Of a DNA stretch of 64,000 bases, positions 58,040-64,000 are shown in pieces. Numbering within the stretch: the first letter of the stretch is position 1; the number at the start of each line of letters is the position of its first letter. The notes under the pieces are model-generated. The model did not search any database and had not been told where the DNA came from. It worked only from the letters and a program-made list of their open reading frames with translations. This stretch comes from Sodiomyces alkalinus F11 (lineage: Eukaryota > Ascomycota > Sordariomycetes > Glomerellales > Plectosphaerellaceae): positions 2,057,048-2,121,047 of the forward strand of contig NW_021167083.1 in the NCBI RefSeq assembly GCF_003711515.1. The letters are read 5' to 3'. A program made the translations under genes and the position numbers.

Positions 58040-59610
58040 CTATTAAGGCCCCGTTATCTTACTAGCCCTCTAAGGATAAGAATTATAGAGATACGTTTAA
58101 TAAAGCCTTCCGGAACCCTAAACGGCCCGGCTTAGGGTTTACTAAGGACGGCTATTTCCGGGCGGTAACGCTATACGGGGGTAAAGAACGGCTTAAGAAC
58201 GACCTATCAACACTAAACACTAAGTTTATAGTATAGAAAAAGAATTATATGGCCAGGATCACCGAGTTTCGCCGAGAGGTAGAGGCACTTAGCTATAACT
58301 ATCCCGTGGATTAAGACCTTAACCGTATAGTTTTTATTCCTAAGGAATATCCCCTAGTTTACTAAGTAATCGATAAGAACCAGGCCCGCGATATCGTAAA
58401 TAAGATCCTATAGCTAGAGTTCCTGCTAGACGTAAATCCCGAGCTCGTAGCCTAGGACTATTCCTAGATTCTGTTTAAGAAATATATTATAGTACGCGGC
58501 CTAGAGGCCCCGCGTAACTACGCAGGTAAATATACTAAGACCCCCTAAAAGAACGCCGCGGAGAACTCGGACTCGCCCGTTATTATATCGGGTCCCCGGT
58601 TAGCTATATATATGAACTTAGAGAATAAAGCCGAAGCTAGCGGATATATAGCCCCGATATCCGCCACGACCCCCTATAAGGTAGCTAATATCGTGGTAAT
58701 TCCCTAGTATATAGCGGAGTATTAAAGGGAGTAGATATTCTTATCCTAAGCTATATATAACCTTATTAGTATACACGGTAAAACGATTATAGAGGACGAG
58801 TTTCGTCGTAGGACCTAGGAATACGCTAAGGAAGCGGCTAAGTATAACGAGTTAGCCCGTAAGTTCCTCGACAGGCTAGCTATAATCTTAGACTAAGGTA
58901 ATAACTAGGTAATTCGCGTCCTATCCGTTACTAACTTCCTCGGCTAAGTACGCTAGGGCGGTACGCTAAATATTATTATATCTACTAAGGCGTCTCAACG
59001 GCCCGTACTAGACGCTACGGAGGGTATAATAACGCTAGCTAAGCGTGTTATAATAGAAAGCTCCCGGGAAAAGCTACTTATAAACACGGTTAAATATTTC
59101 GGGGCGTAGTTACGCGATAAGGACGCGCTACCCTTATTCTATACTATTGCTAAGGGTAATTAGGATCTCGTGATAGTCTACTAGTATAGCTATAGAACTA
59201 TACTACTAATTCCGGTGGGTAGGTGGCTTTACTCTATAATTAAGGATATTATCGCCCCTAGCACCGCGTAGAACGTATTAGACCTAACGATAGTAATACG
59301 CTACTTCCGTATAGGAAGACTAACACACCTGAGGCCTCTTAGGAGCGATAGTAAACTATTAGCCGGCTATAAAGAGTAGCTCGCGAAATATATTATAGCC
59401 GACTATAAGTTAGTAATCCGTATTATCCTAGCGTACGCTATACTTAAGTAATAGTATACCGGCTATACTTACGCCGGATTATTAGCGTTTAGTAATATCG
59501 ACCCCACTAACCTACTTAAGCTCGCCGATAAGATAACGATTAATAAAGTATCCACTATCTTAAAGGTCGATATTAACCTCTAAGGCTTCCCGGAGGAGGT
59601 ATAAGCGTGA
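58040..59610 (+). pseudogene. Unrecognised degenerate protein-coding frame, about 515 codons
   Basis: One + strand frame runs from about 58,060 (PSKDKNYRDTFNKAFRNPK) to a stop near 59,608, interrupted almost only by TAG and TAA where Gln or Trp would fit. It includes GGKERLKNDLSTLNTKFIV near 58,180, DKNQARDIVNKIL near 58,375, LEFLLDVNPELVA, EAPRNYAGKYTK, DEFRRRT*EYAKEAAKYNEL near 58,800, LDATEGIITLAKRVIIESS near 59,010, and HLRPLRSDSKLLAGYKE near 59,330. I find no DDE, tyrosine recombinase, HUH, RT or zinc signature. It sits inside the 5-kb unit bounded by hairpin repeats, so a transposon-borne protein is likely. Function unknown. Confidence 0.5.
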
Positions 59611-60121
59611 TAGACACTGATAATAATAACGGCGTAACGATTCTAGAGCAACTCTATAACTAAGTATAATAGCTTACTAGGCTAGATTACCTTTACTAGG
59701 GGTAATATAGACAGGATAACACGATATTTTCTTCGGCCTGTTATTTACTTTTATTGGGCATACTAGGATTTTACTAGGCAATACAGTAATAAACGCTAAG
59801 GGGTTTAGCACGTCCATTCTTACTATAATACGCGGTGATATAGAATAGCGGGACACTATAAGGTTTTCTTTTTATCTATTTCTTTTACTCGCCTTAGGTT
59901 TTACTAGGCATACTCTTACTTTCTCTTCTTTTCTTCGCCCGGTTAGGTAGTAGATAGTAACGGCGGCGGTCGCTATTAGGGCACCGCCGCATAGTAATAT
60001 TTTCTTTCCATTCTCCCTAACTACACCGCGGTTTACCAGTATAACCGTAACACGCCTTAAGTAAGGCTATTATAATTACCGGGGAAAGCCCGCGGGACGC
60101 AGGGCTTTATTACCCGGGGTA
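59611..60121. other. Non-coding tail of the hairpin-repeat unit
   Basis: CT-rich stretches (TTTTCTTCGGCC, CTTTCTCTTCTTTTCTTCGCC), no frame. A short motif GGTTTTACTAGGCA recurs at about 59,767 and 59,896. Confidence 0.45.
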
Positions 60122-60231
60122 TTTAATACGCCCTAGATTCCACCGGGAATACTAGGGCGTACCACGGGGTACCCTAGCGGTTCTATAGTATAAGCTATAA
60201 TACCTACAGGGTACGCTATAAGTACCTTCTA
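60122..60231 (+). repeat. Hairpin-bearing direct repeat, right copy
   Basis: Matches 54,977-55,082. The inverted repeat CGCCCTAGATTCC/GGGAATACTAGGGCG is nearly perfect here. It is followed by GGGCGTACCACGGGGTACCC, which can form a second small hairpin just before CTAG. Confidence 0.75.
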
Positions 60232-60235
60232 AGTC

Positions 60236-63200
60236 TACACTAACGCTAGCCCACTTTTGTTTCCGACTACCCTTGGCAGCCTGCGTTGTTCGTACTAGTA
60301 TTACCGCCCGAACCCGTTTTACGGGATTTTGCGGTGTTTTTCGGGGGACTTACTCCTATAGTATATAGTAGTATAACCTGAAAGATTTCGGTACTTTGGA
60401 AATATATATATTGTATAGTAAGTCCTGAGGTACCTAATTAAGGGCGATGTATATGGATTTTCTGTATTTAAGACGTTTTAACTGTTATTATACGTCCTCC
60501 TTTTAATCTACGGCGCCCGTAAGAGTTTTCCCGCTATTCGAGTTAAGGTTATTATATTACGCGCCGTCGAGATAGTTAGCTAGCCTGCTACTCCGGAGCC
60601 TCGCTCTTACCATAAATGCTATATCGTTAAGCCGTTTTCTGATTTTAGGTATTATCCGCGGGTACGCCGTGTTTCCGCTACCTATATACCGTGCTATACT
60701 ACGAACGCAGCTAACCGAAACTCGCGTTAAGCCGCCCGTAATACGTTAGCTATAGGTTCTACGGCGCCTCCTCTAACCGTTATAACCGCCCACCCTTTAC
60801 TATTATCTCCCCCTACGCCTCCTCTACCACCGGTTTTAATAGCTAACCCTCCTCCGCCCCCTACTTCTACGGGTCCTCCTATATCTCCTCCTCGCCCGCG
60901 TGGTCGCCGCCGTTATACCCGTAACCTATAGCGTAACGCTTTACGGTCTACCCCGGGTTATTAGTACTCGAGCTATTACCGTTACCTTATAATATCCGCT
61001 TTTTATATACGCCGTAATAGTACTCCCTATAATACCTGTAAGGACTATTATACTAGTAGGGCGAGTTATTAGGGTGCTATTACTGCTAGTTAGCGTAATA
61101 TAAACGATAACCGGCGCGAGGAGGGCCGCCGCTAGGAGCGTACTAGCCCACTAAGGTGGTATTAGCCGGGTATTACGGTTAATTACTACGACCTTAGCTT
61201 AATACGGGTAAAGTGTGAATATTACGCTACGCTTTATTAGATTAGGGAGAAGTTATAGGTTAGTTTTCTATCCCGCGTTATTAACCGTTAATTAACCGTT
61301 AGCTAACCGCTATTATCTTTTAGTACTTAGGAATCGTCGCCTATGAACCCGAAATTTAGCATCTATTATAACCAGGGCGATATCGATATTCCCGTTATCT
61401 CCTTACTACTCGACTTCTTCTAACGCCTACTATATGCGGATACCGCTTAAGCCGCGGATTATCGTAAGACGATCCGTTAATATAATAACGCCTTTACTTT
61501 TACTTCTATATAATATACGAAGACCCGTTAAGGTGCCGCTGCCAGTAGCGTAATAGCTTTTTAGATCCATGGCACCCTTTACTATTATACGGGACCGTTA
61601 AATGCTATAGGCCGACTCCCCGCTTTTACCTAGCTATACTTTTACGATTTATAGGCTACCGCCGATTAGCGCCTTATAAATACCTAAAGCCTTAACTCTA
61701 CGCTTAACCGTTATATCCTAGGGGAGATTTCGGACTTTCTGCACGAGTATAACCCCTTCGTCCACCTATATAAAACGGCCCGCGAACGCTTTAATTCCCT
61801 CCGCGAATAGTGCTGTATAAGACTTAATCCCCGTATAGAATTAGTTATTAAGTAGGGCGCCGATATACGACGCGAGAATCTGCCTATTACGGACGAGGTT
61901 ACGGCTATTATACCGGATAAGTAGGGTGACTATTACTATAGGGATATTATTATCGTAGAGAGATAGTCTAATAGTAGCGTTAATAGCCTTAGTCGGATAG
62001 ACTACGAGTATTCTGCCTACCTGCCGTTATCTTACCCGCTTATATATCCGCGAGGCGGTTCCGGATATTAGTAGCAGTTATAGTTACGGGATATTTATAA
62101 CCGTTAGCGTTAGGATACCGAGGTAAAGTTCCGCTAGTTCTGCCGTTATATACTATACCCGCGATACTAGTAGAGGTTTATGCCCTTTACCTATAGCCAG
62201 TTTTTTTAGTAGTTTTTAGTGGACTTATAGGTATCCTACGACTAGAAGAAGCTTTTATAGATCTAGCATTACTAGAACGAGTTACGGGCTAACGTATATA
62301 ACGGGTTACGGGATTAGGCGTACGAGGCTAACGGCGATACCAGTAATATTAGCCGACGGGTCGTCTTACCATTAAATTACGTTAGCGGCTAGCGGTTTAT
62401 CTCGTAGTGTTATTAGGATTCTATAGTAATTATACGGGCTCTTAGCACTCCGACCTTTTTTATTACCTTTACGGCTAATCCTACCTGGCTAGAGATTATA
62501 CGGGAGCTTTAGCTAGGTTAGACTATTAGTGACCGGCCCGATTTTGTCGGCCGTGTATTCGAGTTAAAGTCCCGTGACCTAGAATAATAGCTACGCGATA
62601 GTCTATTTAGTGAGTTTACGGGGATTATATAGACCGTGGAATACTAGAAGCGCGGTCTTCTATACCGTTATATCCTTCTTTTTCTTACGCCGCGGGCGGC
62701 TAAGATATATAAGAACCCCGTAAATATTGGTAAGGTTATCTCTACGGAGCTACCGGACTATAAGTCGGATCCTACTAGCCGTCTTTTTAATATTAGCTGT
62801 AAGAATATAATATATAGTCCTTACGGTGATAATAAGCCCTCTACACCGTGTATATAACTATAGCCTAGCGACGAGAACCGTATAAAGTGCTCTAAGCGGT
62901 TCCCTAAGCCGTACTATCTAAAGATAACTATACGGGAGGATAGTTATCCTGAATATAGGCGCCGTAACTCTAGCCTATACGTTATAAAGAGAGGCCGTGT
63001 AGGAGAGGTCCCCCTTAATAACCGTTTTATTATTCCCTATAGCCCGTATCTCTGCCTCCGCTACGGTGCCTATATTAACGTTAAGATTTACGGATCTATT
63101 AAGGTGAGTTATCCTCTCCTGTATATCTGCCTCCGTTCTATACCTTACTAACCTTAATATTTACGGTTCTATTTAGGCGATTAAGTACGTGTATAAGTAC

Positions 63201-63545
63201 ATTTATAAGGGCACCGACCGCACGATTACGCGTATATCCGGCGAAAAGGGCGAAGATAAGGTTAACCTCTATCTTTAGAGTCGTTATATCGGTCCCGCGG
63301 AGGCCGTTATTTAGTTATTCGAGTTCCCCGTGCACTATAAGTATCCGCCGGTTATACGTCTTCCGGTTTATCTTAAGGGATAATAGCCTATATACTTCGG
63401 CGATAACGCCACCGTAAGCTAGATTAAGCGTATATTATAGGAGCGGAAGACTTAGCTAATAGTCTTTTTCGACTATAACCGTGATAACGCTAATAGCCGC
63501 GAGTTATTCTATTACTAGTTTCCTAGTATTACGGCCAGCGGCCAA
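60236..63545 (+). pseudogene. Helitron Rep (rolling-circle initiator) fragment
   Basis: The + strand encodes the N-terminal half of a Helitron Rep-helicase. In order: a Pro-rich N-terminus (60,780-60,900), YILGEISDFLHEYNPFVHLY near 61,720, DYEYSAYLPLSYPLIYPRGG near 62,005, FCRYILYPRY near 62,135, the conserved NELRANVYNGLRD (62,275-62,310), VVLPLNYVSG near 62,365, TPTFFITFTANPTWLEIIRE at about 62,450-62,510, and the metal-binding HUH region at 62,648-62,675. That region reads GLLYRYILLF where Helitrons have a His-x-His motif: both His codons became TAY. Rep homology continues across a putative intron (63,104-63,176) with KYVYKYIYKGTDRTITR and ends near 63,530. The helicase half is absent. Confidence 0.85.
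63104..63176 (+). other. Putative 73-nt intron in the Helitron Rep frame
   Basis: Donor AAG|GTGAGT, branch-type TACTAAC at 63,147, acceptor TTTAG|GCG. Removing it joins INVKIYGSIK to AIKYVYKY in frame (phase 0). Its length is not a multiple of three, so the Rep homology is continuous only if it is spliced out. The intron body resembles the preceding exon (see findings). Confidence 0.55.
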
Positions 63546-64000
63546 CGGGCCTAATATATATTAGCGTGAAGGATATACTAGTATATAATATACTAGGGCG
63601 GGCAGCGTATTAGGGTACAGTTAAGGAAGAATAACTTAGGGAGGATCACGTAGTAACGTATATATACTAATACGAGGAAGGCGTTAGTATACGTTAAAGG
63701 GTAGGCTTACGCCTCTAGGAAAAGGATCAGCACTAAGCCTAAGGGATTAGTACTAAACCCGTGGAGATACTACAGAGTCACGGTAACCTCGTATACTACG
63801 CGGTCATCACGAGGGTAGCTAGGACTATTAACGCTCGTCTATATAAACCAGAGTATCCTAGGTCTTACTTCTACTAGAGAATAAGATATCGATTAATCTA
63901 AGTCTTCACCTAGACTACTATTCTACGCTTAAACCTACTCTATAAAGAAGACGCCTAATCTTTACGACGTAAATACGACTAGACCACTACGAATAATAGT
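63546..64000. other. RIP-affected DNA at the window edge
   Basis: No Helitron helicase motif follows the Rep domain. A frame rich in Lys and Arg runs through 63,590-63,790 without recognisable content. Another element may begin here and leave the window. Confidence 0.35.

Noticed and set aside
1..64000. tRNA, rRNA or centromere/telomere repeats
   Set aside because: I saw no cloverleaf-type sequence, rRNA motif or TTAGGG array. Dense RIP-affected transposons alone do not prove a centromere.

Overview
The window is genomic DNA of a filamentous ascomycete in which about 61 kb of the 64 kb is a graveyard of nested transposable elements inactivated by repeat-induced point mutation (RIP). The signature is visible by eye: outside one island, CpA and TpG are strongly depleted and TpA is in excess, while CpG, CpC and CpT survive. 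Ancestral Gln, Trp and Cys codons therefore read as TAG, TAA, TAY and similar, and no long reading frame survives. Inside the island (38,239-41,252) CpA/TpG use looks normal and two intact, intron-bearing genes lie tail to tail: the translationally controlled tumour protein (TCTP/Tma19) on the + strand and a proline-rich protein on the - strand. I could not identify the species.

Layout. 1-760: C-terminal end of a Tad1-like LINE (+). 2,300-4,200: fragment of a Ty1/copia element (-), with a 210-bp LTR-like repeat at 4,203-4,412. 4,491-20,541: a three-level nest. Copia-A1 (-, LTRs at 4,491-4,777 and 20,276-20,541) was split by a 5'-truncated LINE (-, 7,549-17,457, 11-bp target duplication), which was itself split by complete Copia-B (+, 193-bp LTRs, 7,992-14,235). 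20,550-23,700: ORF1 and endonuclease half of another LINE (-). 24,311-38,233: Copia-C (+, 145-bp LTRs, perfect CCTTG target duplication), which holds a full Ty3/gypsy element (Gypsy-D, -, 25,644-33,028) and a solo LTR-like insert (36,371-36,777). Its 3' LTR ends about 300 bp upstream of the TCTP start codon. 38,239-41,252: the host island. 41,253-43,187: Copia-A2 (-), starting about 120 bp upstream of the - strand gene. 43,188-45,560: Ty3/gypsy chromovirus fragment (Gypsy-G). 45,951-46,168: minisatellite. 47,385-52,320: two copia-A copies in opposed orientation. 52,321-54,960: LTR copies and a third gypsy fragment (Gypsy-F). 54,977-60,231: a 5-kb unit between hairpin-bearing direct repeats, with an unrecognised degenerate reading frame. 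60,236-63,545: a Helitron replication-initiator fragment (+).

No working metabolic or defence system is encoded apart from the two host genes. The observations most worth checking are: (i) a degenerate reading frame with a Cys-type cluster, placed downstream of and antisense to pol in three different gypsy fragments; (ii) a common primer site in three different copia families that matches the anticodon arm of tRNA-Met(CAU), i.e. half-tRNA priming; (iii) the same catalytic Asp-to-Asn change in every reverse transcriptase I could read; (iv) a putative Helitron intron that looks born from a tandem duplication. All domain calls are by reading degenerate translations, without database searches.
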